DNA of 64,000 nt from Luteibacter rhizovicinus (GTDB lineage: Bacteria; Pseudomonadota; Gammaproteobacteria; Xanthomonadales; Rhodanobacteraceae), in contig NZ_SMCS01000004.1 of assembly GCF_004342265.1 (NCBI RefSeq), forward strand, positions 310,001-374,000, given 5' to 3'. Positions within the stretch are counted from its first letter, which is position 1. Every line of letters starts with the position of its first letter. Made by a program: the position numbers and the translations under genes. The notes under the pieces are model-generated. The model was given only the letters and a program-made list of their open reading frames with translations, did no database searches and had not been told where the DNA came from. Below, in pieces: positions 18,818 to 27,600 of the stretch.

Positions 18818-19872
18818 TGGCCGCAATTTCCATGCAACCCGACGAACTCGTCCTGCGCGAGGCCGCGACCTGGTGGTTGCGCCTGCGGGAAACCCACGTG
18901 CCGGAGGAATCGGTCGGACAGTGGTTGACCTGGATGGACTCCGACGAGTGCCATCCCCGTGCTTTCGACCAGATCGGCGAACTCACCGAGCAGTTCGCGA
19001 CAGCGGACGAGGCGACGCGCATGCGGCTCATCGCCGTGCTCGCGGCGCCTGCCGCCCCCTTTGTGGCGCCAGTTGCCCCGAAGGTCGAGCCGCGTGCCCG
19101 GCGCGCGCGCTGGCCGGTTTATGTCGCTGCCATTGCCGCGTCCCTGGTCGTGGCGGTTTTCGCCGGCCGCCTTCTCGATCGTCAGGCACGCGACAACGTG
19201 TCGGCTGGCCAGCGTTATGCAAGTTCCGTGGGGCAGAACGAGGATATTTCGCTGCCCGACGGATCGAGCATCGCGCTGGGCGGTGCCTCGGCGCTGACGA
19301 CGCGCTACGACAACGGTCATCGTCTGATCGAGTTGGATACCGGAGAGGCCTTCTTTCATGTGGCCCACGATGAGAAAAGGCCCTTCGTTGTCACGGCGGG
19401 GCCGCTGGCGATCCGCGATCTCGGTACCGCATTCAATGTCCGCCGTACCGATCAGCGTGTGATCGTCGCGGTTACCGAGGGGCGCGTGCGCATCGCACCG
19501 GCCGGCCGTTCGACGACGAACGACGGGACTGTCCAGAGTGCTCTGGAAGCCGTGGCCGGTCAGCAGGTGTCGTACGACCCCGTGACGGCTGCGATGACCG
19601 TAAGCAACGTCGAGCCCGAGCACGCCGTGGCGTGGCGGAGCAATCGCCTGGAGTTCGATAACGAGCTGGTTTCGGTGGTCGTGGCCAATATCAACCGGTA
19701 TAGCCGGCGGCCGGTGCAGATCGCCGATGCGCGCCTGGGCGCCATGACGTTCACCGGGACGGTCAAGATCGATTCCATCGACAGCTGGCTCGACGCATTG
19801 CCGCAGGTGTTCCCGGTGCGCGTAAGTTCGTTCGCCGACCGGATCGTCTTGTCCAGGGCGGAGCGCAAATAG
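18814..19872 (+). CDS. FecR-type anti-sigma factor / transmembrane signal transducer
   Basis: 352 residues. The cytoplasmic N-terminal domain has the conserved AATWWLRLRE and MDSDECHPRAFDQI (FecR N-terminal, DUF4880-like); one membrane helix lies around 100-125 (WPVYVAAIAASLVVAVFAG); then a periplasmic FecR domain with LPDGSSIALGGASALTTRY and RDLGTAFNVRR, and a C-terminal STN-like region (FDNELVSVVVANINRYS). FecR proteins pass the occupied-receptor signal across the membrane to the sigma factor. Placed between sigma factor and receptor genes, as in fecIRA. Confidence 0.92.
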   Translation: MMAAISMQPDELVLREAATWWLRLRETHVPEESVGQWLTWMDSDECHPRAFDQIGELTEQFATADEATRMRLIAVLAAPAAPFVAPVAPKVEPRARRARWPVYVAAIAASLVVAVFAGRLLDRQARDNVSAGQRYASSVGQNEDISLPDGSSIALGGASALTTRYDNGHRLIELDTGEAFFHVAHDEKRPFVVTAGPLAIRDLGTAFNVRRTDQRVIVAVTEGRVRIAPAGRSTTNDGTVQSALEAVAGQQVSYDPVTAAMTVSNVEPEHAVAWRSNRLEFDNELVSVVVANINRYSRRPVQIADARLGAMTFTGTVKIDSIDSWLDALPQVFPVRVSSFADRIVLSRAERK

Positions 19873-19982
19873 TGCCCGGATGCGGCGGAGGGCGCTGCGC
19901 TCAGGACGGCACTATGGTTTTTCCAGGGCTCATGCCAAGCTTTCCGTTTTAAATCGGCATGGGACGAAGGGGCTCTCCTCGC

Positions 19983-22421
19983 ATGGTAAGGCTCGCGCTG
20001 TACGCGACGGGAGGATGTCTTTTGCTCTCGCTGGCGGCAGCCGGCGCATGGGCCGTTCCCGCGACGGGCTCGACCGGAAGTCTGAACGCGCCGGCGAAAG
20101 TGAGCATCGCCATCCCGGCACAGGCACTCTCCACGGCGCTGATCGCGCTTGGGCAGCAGGCGAACGTGCAGGTCCTGACGGCTGGCGACGAAGTTGCCGA
20201 TCTCCGCAGTGCCGGCGTCAAGGGACAACTTACCGTCGACGAGGCCATGACCTCGCTGTTGCGCGGCACCGATCTGGACTTTGCCGCGTACGACGCGGGT
20301 ACGGTGGTGGTGAAGCAGCGCGAGGCGCCGGACGTTCCGTCGTCCGGCCACGGACGGCAGACGATCGAACCGCTGGCACCCACGGTGACGCCGCTCGCGC
20401 CCATCAGCGTTCAGAACGCCGCGAACGACAACGGATACAAGATCGACGCAACGCGCGGCGCGACACGCACCGATTCGCGACTGGTCGACGTGCCGCAGTC
20501 GGTTTCCGTCGTGACGCGCGATGCGATGAGTACGCAGCAGGCCATTTCCGTGGGCGATGTCGTTCGCCAGGTGGCGGGCGTGCAGTACGTCGATGGTCTG
20601 GTAGGACCGCCGCTATTTCGCATTCGCGGATTCAATGCCGGTAACGGCATGACCGACGGTATGCCCAACGGCGTGGCCAGAACGGAAGACCTGCCGCCTT
20701 TGATCGCCATCGATCGGATCGAGGTACTTAAGGGGCCGGAGGCCATCCTCGGCGATGCGTCCGTCAGCAACAACTTCGGCGGGTCGCTCAATGTGGTGAT
20801 GAAGAAACCGCAGCGCGACCCTGTGCACGAACTCACGTTTTCCATGAGTCGCTACGACGGCGCGCGCGTGGGCATCGATCTCGCGGGAACAGTAAATGGC
20901 TCGGACTCGGTCACCTATCGCCTGATTGCGGCTGGCAATTACGCCGATCATTCGCCTCAGGGTTATCAGGGCCAGCGCGGTGGTTATCTCGCGCCGTCGA
21001 TCGCCTGGCAGGGCGCGTCCACCCGCGTCATGGTGGGTGCCGAGCGGGTGGACAACCGCGTGCCCAGTCCGGATCACACGGTATTGCTTGGCAATACCCT
21101 CGCGACGGCATCGCCGGAGAGTGTCCGGCTGGGCAGTCCCACCGACCACGCGATATTCAGGACGACCCGGCTCTTTTATTCGCTGGACCAGGCGATCGCT
21201 CCGAACTGGACGTTCCGCAGCCAGGGCCAGTACGTACGACAGAAGAACAGCGGCCAGGGCTGGTCGCTCGTCGGCAACAGCGACGGACCGGGCGCGGTCG
21301 GCGCGGTTGCCCGCAGCTATCGTTATTCGGATGCGTACTACACGCTGCAGAACGACATCATGGGCTGCTTCGATCAGGGATTTCTGAAGCATACCGTCGT
21401 GCTTGGTTTCGATTTCTCGCGGACACATGCGGGCAGCGGCAGCGACACGAATGCCGTCGTGCGCACTCGCGTGCTTCCGTACGATGTTTTCTCCAGCGCC
21501 ATGCTGCCGTCCGCGCGCACGCAAACGACATCCTCGCTAGCGGTCGACGACGTGCAGCCGCTTGGTGGCTCCTGGTCGACCAGCACAGGTATCTTTCTGC
21601 AGGACCAGATAACGATCGGCGAGCGCTGGGACGTCTTGCTGGCGATCCGGCGCACGACGTACGAACTTGAAACGCAGAGCACTCCCTACGCAGGGCAGCG
21701 CACGACGCGCGAGGCGCAGTGGATTCCGAAGGCGGGCGTGGTTTACAAGGCGACACCCGACATATCGATATATGCGAACACGGTCAGCGGGTTTCAGGCG
21801 GACGCGTTGCTCGGCGAGAATGGACAGCCGTTGCCGCCCGCAAAATCCCGGCAGGTCGAGGCGGGTGTCAAATTCGATCTGTTCGACCGGAATGCCCGCC
21901 TGACGGCCGCGGTGTATCGCATTCATCTCGATCACAGCGTCGATCTCGTATCGCCGGAGCCGCCATATTTCGCGACACCGGGCCCCGGCCAGACGAACCG
22001 TGGGCTGGAACTGGAGTTCGCCGGACAGATCGCTCCGGGGCTGGCGTTGCTGGCCAGTTATACCAATGCACATATCCGCAATCACGACGGCACGCCGACA
22101 ACGGGAGCGCCGCGTCAGCAGTTCAGTACTTGGGTCAGCTACCGGTTCCAGCACGCGCCTCTACAGGCGTGGGGCATCGGTGCCGGCGTAATAGCTCGCA
22201 GTCATAGTCTGGGGCGCACGAGCATCGACGGCGAGTATTTCGGTATTCCGGGGCAGGCGAGTGTCGAAACCAATGTGTCGTACTACGGCAGCAACTGGCG
22301 GGCGACGCTCGGCGTGAAGAACCTCTTCGCGCGCACGTTGTACGCGGTAAATTTCGACGCGGCATTCGTGCCCATACGCGAAGGTCGCGTGGTGATGCTG
22401 AGCGGCGTTTACGACTTCTGA
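19983..22421 (+). CDS. TonB-dependent receptor with N-terminal signalling (STN) domain, FecA/FpvA type
   Basis: Outer-membrane ferric-siderophore transducer, 812 residues from the ATG at 19983, preferred over 19959 because AAGGGG lies 10 nt upstream and a signal peptide follows (ATGGCLLLSLAAAGAWA). Domains: STN (about 38-110, FDVPA-like VSIAIPAQALSTALIALGQQ), plug (LVDVPQSVSVVTRDAMSTQQ through IEVLKGPEAILG) and a 22-strand-type barrel ending in YDF, the C-terminal Phe of outer-membrane barrels. The STN domain makes it a signalling receptor, consistent with the fecI- and fecR-like genes immediately upstream. Ligand unknown. Confidence 0.93.
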   Translation: MVRLALYATGGCLLLSLAAAGAWAVPATGSTGSLNAPAKVSIAIPAQALSTALIALGQQANVQVLTAGDEVADLRSAGVKGQLTVDEAMTSLLRGTDLDFAAYDAGTVVVKQREAPDVPSSGHGRQTIEPLAPTVTPLAPISVQNAANDNGYKIDATRGATRTDSRLVDVPQSVSVVTRDAMSTQQAISVGDVVRQVAGVQYVDGLVGPPLFRIRGFNAGNGMTDGMPNGVARTEDLPPLIAIDRIEVLKGPEAILGDASVSNNFGGSLNVVMKKPQRDPVHELTFSMSRYDGARVGIDLAGTVNGSDSVTYRLIAAGNYADHSPQGYQGQRGGYLAPSIAWQGASTRVMVGAERVDNRVPSPDHTVLLGNTLATASPESVRLGSPTDHAIFRTTRLFYSLDQAIAPNWTFRSQGQYVRQKNSGQGWSLVGNSDGPGAVGAVARSYRYSDAYYTLQNDIMGCFDQGFLKHTVVLGFDFSRTHAGSGSDTNAVVRTRVLPYDVFSSAMLPSARTQTTSSLAVDDVQPLGGSWSTSTGIFLQDQITIGERWDVLLAIRRTTYELETQSTPYAGQRTTREAQWIPKAGVVYKATPDISIYANTVSGFQADALLGENGQPLPPAKSRQVEAGVKFDLFDRNARLTAAVYRIHLDHSVDLVSPEPPYFATPGPGQTNRGLELEFAGQIAPGLALLASYTNAHIRNHDGTPTTGAPRQQFSTWVSYRFQHAPLQAWGIGAGVIARSHSLGRTSIDGEYFGIPGQASVETNVSYYGSNWRATLGVKNLFARTLYAVNFDAAFVPIREGRVVMLSGVYDF

Positions 22422-23380
22422 GCGTCCCATCGCAGCGCTCTCAGTAACAACTCGCAGGCGTCCTCGCGGAACTGCTCGCGGCGCCGCCGCGCGGCGCTGC
22501 GTTTCCCGTTCGCCACGCCCGGATCTTCCACCGGCTCGGCACAGGGAAGTTCGTAGCAGCCATCGTTGCCCAGCAGTCCGCCATGTTCGATCCAGAACCG
22601 GTCGTAACTGTCTTCGGTCGTGCGGGTTCGTTGCGTGACCGGAAGCGCCGCGTGGGAGACCGCGCGAATACGCCTGAAGCCGTACATCGCAGCAAGCGAC
22701 CGGACCAGCGACAGGAGCAGATTCCGCGGGCCCAGGCCGTTGCTGCCCTGAATGAACCGGCGAACGGGGCCGGCCCCCATGTATGCCCACGATCCGTGCA
22801 TGGCGCCGACGAGAATGCCTTCATGTCCCGCGAAGGTGATCGTGCAGGACGAGAGAACCTCCTTGTCGCTATTGACCACGAACAGATCGAGCTCGCCGGC
22901 CGTACCCGTCGTGGATTGCCGGAGATAAAGATGCGCCAGGGCACCCTGGTCGAGCACCAGCGTCGCCATGCGCGCGCCGTGTCCCCTCAGGAGTTTTTCC
23001 CGCAGCTTTTTCGGGAAGCGTTGCAGCAGGAATCGATAGTGCGCATCGACCATGCGATGGCGGGCCTCGCGCGAGAACCTCGCCGATATGTAGTGCGAAT
23101 GCCAGCGTGCATAAAGCCGGGGATCGGTTCTGACCGCTTGCCGCATCGCGTCGTTGCCGTGCAGGAAGCGAAGCCAGTCGGTCTGCCGGCGCAGCATGAG
23201 CATGCTGCGCAAGGTGTATTTCGCCAGTCCCGCGACGCGTCGCGCGGTCGAGGCACTGCGCAGATTCCAGTGATCGCGACAGGCGGCCGCCATCAAACGG
23301 TAGCCGTCCCGGGCCATCGGCACCGCAGCGTGCGCGCCCGCGCCGTTGTCGCCATCGTTCCACGTACTGAGAGCTTTCAT
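22409..23380 (-). CDS. VirK/YbjX-like (DUF535) protein
   Basis: 323 residues resembling the VirK/YbjX family: an N-terminal region with a conserved WLRFLHGN segment, then LGPRNLLLSLVRSLAAMYGF, with a C-terminal motif VSHAALPVTQRTRTTEDSYDRFW. No signal peptide or membrane segment is clear. Members are linked to LPS/antimicrobial-peptide resistance and virulence-gene expression in enterobacteria; the biochemical activity is not known to me. Its 3' end overlaps the TonB receptor gene by 13 nt in convergent orientation. The start at 23380 follows from the N-terminal MKALSTWND. Confidence 0.75.
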   Translation of the reverse strand: MKALSTWNDGDNGAGAHAAVPMARDGYRLMAAACRDHWNLRSASTARRVAGLAKYTLRSMLMLRRQTDWLRFLHGNDAMRQAVRTDPRLYARWHSHYISARFSREARHRMVDAHYRFLLQRFPKKLREKLLRGHGARMATLVLDQGALAHLYLRQSTTGTAGELDLFVVNSDKEVLSSCTITFAGHEGILVGAMHGSWAYMGAGPVRRFIQGSNGLGPRNLLLSLVRSLAAMYGFRRIRAVSHAALPVTQRTRTTEDSYDRFWIEHGGLLGNDGCYELPCAEPVEDPGVANGKRSAARRRREQFREDACELLLRALRWDAQKS

Positions 23381-23453
23381 TCCCGCCCCGATTCCATCGC
23401 GTTCAGCTGGATTACAAGCTAAGACGGGCGAGGGGGATTTTTTTGAAATGGCG

Positions 23454-24773
23454 TCAGGTCGTGAACTCGGCCCGACCCTCGATGGCGCTGGAAACCAGCA
23501 GCTTGTCGATGCGCGCTCCGTCCATGTCCAGCACTTCGAACGTAATTCCCTGCCAGGTGAACGATTCGCCCGCTCGCGGAATGTGACCGAATTGCGCCGT
23601 AACCATGCCAGCGGCTGTGCGGAAATCGTGTTCGTCTTCATTTGGCAGGCTATCGATCTGCAGCAGTTCGCGCAGATCGTCGGCGGGCAGCGAGCCGTCG
23701 ACGAGATAACTGCCATCGGTCCGGCGCACGATCGGTCCGTCCGTCGACGTGTCGTCGGTCGCGGGGGCGGTCGCGCCCACCACCGCGGTGAGCAGGTCGT
23801 TCAGTGTGATCAGGCCCTCGATGTCGCCGTATTCGTCGACGGCGAGGGCGAGCTGGGTGTCGGCGTCGCGGAAGGCTTCGAGCAGGTCGAGCGCGCGTGC
23901 GGTCACGGGGACGAACAATGCCTTGGCGACGTGCTCGAAGAGGTCGGGCGTGCCTTCTGTGAGCTGCGTGAGCAGCCGCTTGACCTCGACCACGCCCACC
24001 ACATCGCTTTCGTCGTGCCGGTAGACCGGGTAGCGCGAATAGGGCGTTTCGCGCAGTACCTGCACGTTGTCCTCGCGGGTCCCGGCGATGTTCAGCCATG
24101 CGATCCGCTTTCGGGGCGTCATGACCGAGTCCACCGTGCGGTCGCCCAGGCGCAGCACCCGGTTGACCATGTTGCGCTCGTCCGGATCGAGGATGCCCTG
24201 CTCGGCGCTTTCGGCCACCAGCAGGCGGATCTCATCTTCGGTGGCCGCGCTGGAGCCCTTCCGGTGCAGCCGGAGGAGCCTGAGGATCGAGGTGCTGAGC
24301 AGGTTCAGCAGCCAGACCAGGGGCAGGGTCATGCGGGAAATCACCATCATCGGCAGGGCGATCTGGCAGGCGATGCGTTCGGGTGCGGTCAGGGCCGCCC
24401 GTTTCGGCACCAGTTCGCCGATGACGATCTGAACCAGCGACATGAAGACGAAGCCCAGCAGCCAGCCGACGATCCGGGCGTAGGGCTCCATCCAGGCGGG
24501 TTCGCCTCGGTGGAGCAGGGCGGTGAAGTATTCGCCCAGGCTGTCGCCGGCCACGGCGCCGGTAATCAGGATGATCAGGGTCATGCCTACCTGGACGGTA
24601 GACAGGAAGCGCTCGGGCGATTCGGCCAGGTGCAGGGCCGTGCGGGCCCGGCGGCTGGTGCGGGCCATTTGCTTGAGCCGGCTCTTGCGGGAGGCGACGA
24701 CCGACATCTCCGAGAGCGCGAAGAAGGCGTTGGCCAGGGACAGGAAAAGGACCAGCAGGAGTTCGGTGAGCAT
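23454..24773 (-). CDS. CNNM/CBS/CorC_HlyC-domain membrane protein (hemolysin-C/CorC family)
   Basis: 439 residues. An N-terminal CNNM (DUF21) membrane domain spans about 1-190, with helices at LLLVLFLSLANAFFALSE, VGMTLIILITGAV and VGWLLGFVFMSLVQIVIGELVPK. Two CBS domains follow (about 210-330; MTPRKRIAWLNI, LALAVDEYGDIEGLITLND), then a C-terminal CorC_HlyC domain (GSYLVDGSLPADDLRELL, ITFEVLDMDGARIDKLLV). Proposed roles in the family are Mg2+/Co2+ efflux or transporter regulation; the historical 'hemolysin' label is weak. Divergent from the DUF47-pit pair. Confidence 0.9.
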   Translation of the reverse strand: MLTELLLVLFLSLANAFFALSEMSVVASRKSRLKQMARTSRRARTALHLAESPERFLSTVQVGMTLIILITGAVAGDSLGEYFTALLHRGEPAWMEPYARIVGWLLGFVFMSLVQIVIGELVPKRAALTAPERIACQIALPMMVISRMTLPLVWLLNLLSTSILRLLRLHRKGSSAATEDEIRLLVAESAEQGILDPDERNMVNRVLRLGDRTVDSVMTPRKRIAWLNIAGTREDNVQVLRETPYSRYPVYRHDESDVVGVVEVKRLLTQLTEGTPDLFEHVAKALFVPVTARALDLLEAFRDADTQLALAVDEYGDIEGLITLNDLLTAVVGATAPATDDTSTDGPIVRRTDGSYLVDGSLPADDLRELLQIDSLPNEDEHDFRTAAGMVTAQFGHIPRAGESFTWQGITFEVLDMDGARIDKLLVSSAIEGRAEFTT

Positions 24774-24901
24774 TGCGGCTCTTATAGCAAAACCGACGCG
24801 TCCGGTCCCGTACGTCTCTGTTCGGAGGCGAAAAGTTACCGATTCGCGAAGCGTCCTAGTAACATTATCGTCATATATCCCTCTTGTTCCAGGCAGCGTG
24901 C

Positions 24902-25531
24902 ATGTTTTCACTCCAGACGATCTTCGGTAAGGGCGACAAGTTTTACGGGCTGCTCGAAGCCAGCGCGGACGCTGCCCGTGAAAGCGCGACCGCCATGCAC
25001 GAGTTGGTCGTCCGCCCGGATCGCTCCCCGGTCATGGCGGCTTTCAGCACCGCCCGTGCCCGCGAGAAGGCATTGCACGCCCAGATCGGCGAGGAACTCG
25101 TCAATACGTTCGTTACCGCGCTGGACCGCGACGATATCGAGGCGCTGAATTCCGCGCTGTACAAGATTCCCAAGACGATCGAGAAATTCGCCGAACGCTA
25201 TGTCATCGTCGCCGATCGTCTGGCGGGCATCGATTTCAGCCAGCGTGCCGCTCTGCTGGAGAGTTCGGCCAAGGTCGTCGTCGAGATGATCGGCGAGCTG
25301 CGTCGCGGTCTGCGTATCGACCCGGTGAAGAAGCTGCGCGACCAGTTGCACGCGCTGGAATCCGAGGCCGACCGTCTGCTGCTCGACCCTTATCGCACGC
25401 TGTACGCCGAAGGCTCCGATCCGCTGCGCGCCATTCTGGCCAAGGACCTGTTCGAACTGATCGAGAAAGCGGTCGACAAATGCCGCGATGTCGGCAACGT
25501 CGTCTATACCATCGTACTCAAGAACTCCTGA
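24902..25531 (+). CDS. DUF47 / PhoU-like phosphate transport regulator (Pit accessory protein)
   Basis: 209-residue all-helical PhoU-like protein (DUF47): FGKGDKFYGLLEASADAARES at the start, ALYKIPKTIEKFAERYVIVAD in the middle, FELIEKAVDKCRDVGNVVYTIVLKN at the end. DUF47 proteins are regulators or partners of Pit-type phosphate permeases. The pit gene begins 13 nt after its stop, a conserved pairing that supports this role. Confidence 0.92.
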   Translation: MFSLQTIFGKGDKFYGLLEASADAARESATAMHELVVRPDRSPVMAAFSTARAREKALHAQIGEELVNTFVTALDRDDIEALNSALYKIPKTIEKFAERYVIVADRLAGIDFSQRAALLESSAKVVVEMIGELRRGLRIDPVKKLRDQLHALESEADRLLLDPYRTLYAEGSDPLRAILAKDLFELIEKAVDKCRDVGNVVYTIVLKNS

Positions 25532-25544
25532 CGGCTGGCGACCC

Positions 25545-26669
25545 ATGAGCATGGTCCTCGCGGTCGTCCTGATCGCTCTCGCCTTTACGTATATCAACGG
25601 TTTCCACGACACGGCGAACTCCATCGCCACCGTGGTGGCCACGAAAGTACTTACTCCCGGTCAGGCGGTGCTGCTGGCCGCGGTCACCAATCTCGTCGGT
25701 GCCCTGTGGGGCACGGCTGTCGCGGCCACCATCGCCTCGGGCCTGATCGATGCGGGCGTCGTGGAGGTTGGCTCGCAATTGCTGATCAGCGCGCTGCTTG
25801 GCGCAACGATCTGGAACCTCATCACCTGGTGGCTCGGCCTGCCCTCGAGTTCCAGCCACGCGCTGGTGGGCGCCCTGTGCGGCGCAGCCATGGCGGCGTC
25901 GGGCGACAACGTCCACTCGATCATCTGGTTCGAGAGCGGCGTCCACTGGTGGCTGGGCAAGGGCATCATCCCGAAGGTCATCGTGCCCATGGTGATTTCG
26001 CCCCTTCTCGGTTTCAGCATCGGTTTCGCCGTGATGGGCGGGCTTTACGCGATGCTGGGGTGGTTCTCCAGCCAGAAGGGGACGTTGCACCGCTTCGGCC
26101 GTACGCCATTCGTCAATAGCTTCTTTGGCAAGGCCCAGATCGTTTCGGCCAGTGCCATGGGTGTGTCCCACGGCATGAACGACGCCCAGAAAAGCATGGG
26201 CATCATTGCCCTCGCGCTTGCTGGCGCCACGGCGGCCGGCCAGTTCGACCACCTGCCGACCTTCCTGCATTTCCTGCGGATCCAGCACGACAGCACGGCC
26301 GCCGGTGGCTTTCCTATCCCGATCTGGGTGAAGGTCGTCTGCGCGCTGACGATGGCGGCGGGTACGGCCGGTGGCGGCTGGCGCATCATCAAGACGCTGG
26401 GCCACAAGATGGTCAAGCTGCATCCGATCAACGGGTTCGCGGCGGAGGCCAGTTCGGCGGCGGTGATCCTGTCGGCCTCGCTGATGGGCGTGCCGGTGTC
26501 CACGACACACAACGTCTCCGCGTCGATCATGGGCGTGGGCGCGGCCAAGCGTTTCAATGCCATCCGCTGGTCGGTGGTCGAGCGGATGGTCTGGGCGTGG
26601 ATTCTCACGCTGCCGGTCACGGCGGCCGTGGCCTATGGCCTGGTCCGGCTGGGGCAGTGGTTGTTCTGA
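25545..26669 (+). CDS. pit: Low-affinity inorganic phosphate transporter, Pit family
   Basis: 374-residue inner-membrane carrier for neutral metal-phosphate coupled to protons. The two inverted PHO4 signature halves are visible: FTYINGFHDTANSIATVVATK (about 14-34) and VSHGMNDAQKSMGIIALALAG (about 205-225), plus GLPSSSSHALVGALCG and MGVPVSTTHNVSASIMGVG. Ten to eleven hydrophobic segments. It follows the DUF47 regulator in an operon and is independent of the high-affinity Pst system, which is not in the window. Confidence 0.93.
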   Translation: MSMVLAVVLIALAFTYINGFHDTANSIATVVATKVLTPGQAVLLAAVTNLVGALWGTAVAATIASGLIDAGVVEVGSQLLISALLGATIWNLITWWLGLPSSSSHALVGALCGAAMAASGDNVHSIIWFESGVHWWLGKGIIPKVIVPMVISPLLGFSIGFAVMGGLYAMLGWFSSQKGTLHRFGRTPFVNSFFGKAQIVSASAMGVSHGMNDAQKSMGIIALALAGATAAGQFDHLPTFLHFLRIQHDSTAAGGFPIPIWVKVVCALTMAAGTAGGGWRIIKTLGHKMVKLHPINGFAAEASSAAVILSASLMGVPVSTTHNVSASIMGVGAAKRFNAIRWSVVERMVWAWILTLPVTAAVAYGLVRLGQWLF

Positions 26670-26682
26670 TGAAGCGGGGGCC

Positions 26683-27087
26683 TTACAGCGCGTCCGACTC
26701 TCCGTTGATCGACTGTTCCAGCGTGTCGCCGAGTGCCCCCAGTTCATCGATCAGGCGCGCCAGTTCGCGGTCATCCAGATATTCGTAGGGGCGGTTCTCG
26801 CACAAGTGCAGATAGGGCGACCCATCGAGGTCGGCCGTGGCCAGGAAGCCCGTTCGCTGTTCCCAGTTGAAGCGCAGGCAGCGCTTTGCGTCCGTGCCCG
26901 CCAGCGGCCCGACGGGCGTGGAAATGCGCAGGTAGCGCTGTCCCGCGTCGTCTTCCAGTTCGGCCAGATAAATGCCCTGATGGCGGCCATCTCTCAGTTT
27001 CAGATCGAAGCTGATCAGGTAGGGCTCGTTATGGCGGAGCTTGTGGATGCCGCCGATGTGCGAACGGATCGCCTCGAAGTGACGCAT
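26683..27087 (-). CDS. Conserved hypothetical protein (unknown function)
   Basis: About 134 residues from the ATG at 27087. Features: basic N-terminus MRHFEAIRSHIGGIHKLRHN, a predicted beta-rich middle (YLISFDLKLRDGRHQGIYLAEL, LRISTPVG) and an acidic helical C-terminus (YLDDRELARLIDELGALGDTLEQS). No signal peptide, membrane segment or catalytic motif I recognise; size and layout recall small type III secretion chaperone-like folds, but this is only a resemblance. Start codons further upstream would run into the alkyltransferase-like gene, with which it is divergent. Confidence 0.65.
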   Translation of the reverse strand: MRHFEAIRSHIGGIHKLRHNEPYLISFDLKLRDGRHQGIYLAELEDDAGQRYLRISTPVGPLAGTDAKRCLRFNWEQRTGFLATADLDGSPYLHLCENRPYEYLDDRELARLIDELGALGDTLEQSINGESDAL

Positions 27088-27163
27088 GGCCGCGGTCCAT
27101 CGATAAGGTGTGACCGATGGTAACCTCTGCGACGGCACAGGTGAGACGGCCGGCGCACTTCGG

Positions 27164-27541
27164 ATGGCAACGGAAAGCATGGCAACCGACGAGATCGGCG
27201 ACAAGGCACGAGCCCTGCGCGCCAAACGCATTCTGGCGGCCGTGGCCGCTATCCCGCGCGGTCGCGTGGCCAGCTATGGCGCCATTGCGGCCCGGGCCGG
27301 CTATCCCGGACGTGCCCGTCTGATCGGCCGGGTGCTGGGCGACGCACCGGATCGCCTCTCGCTGCCCTGGCACCGGGTGCTGCGGGCCGACGGGCGTATC
27401 GGCATACCGGAAGGCACGAAGAGCTATCGCGAACAATGCAAACGCCTGCGCGCGGAAGGCGTGGCCGTCACCGACGGTCGTGTGGCGATGAGGCACTTCG
27501 GTCTGGACCATGATCTGGACCGGGCCATCTGGGGCGGCTGA
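27164..27541 (+). CDS. Alkyltransferase-like (ATL) DNA-repair protein, MGMT-type fold
   Basis: About 125 residues of the methylated-DNA-protein-cysteine methyltransferase DNA-binding domain: AAIPRGRVASYGAIAARAGYPGRARLIGRVLG, then LPWHRVLRADGRI. In true MGMT/Ogt enzymes the active site reads PCHRV; here Trp replaces the Cys, which defines ATL proteins. ATLs bind O6-alkylguanine without repairing it and flag it for nucleotide excision repair. Possible starts are ATG 27164, 27110 and 27179. Divergent from a hypothetical gene and upstream of recQ. Confidence 0.85.
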   Translation: MATESMATDEIGDKARALRAKRILAAVAAIPRGRVASYGAIAARAGYPGRARLIGRVLGDAPDRLSLPWHRVLRADGRIGIPEGTKSYREQCKRLRAEGVAVTDGRVAMRHFGLDHDLDRAIWGG

Positions 27542-27600
27542 CCATTCCTCCGGACGAAAGACGCACACGGGATGAGCGCGCCGTTTGTTAGCATGTGTGG

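Noticed and set aside
22419..22445. Imperfect CTGAG/CTCAG stem at the TonB receptor stop
   Set aside because: Lies in the coding 3' end of the convergent VirK-like gene and lacks a T-run; chance.
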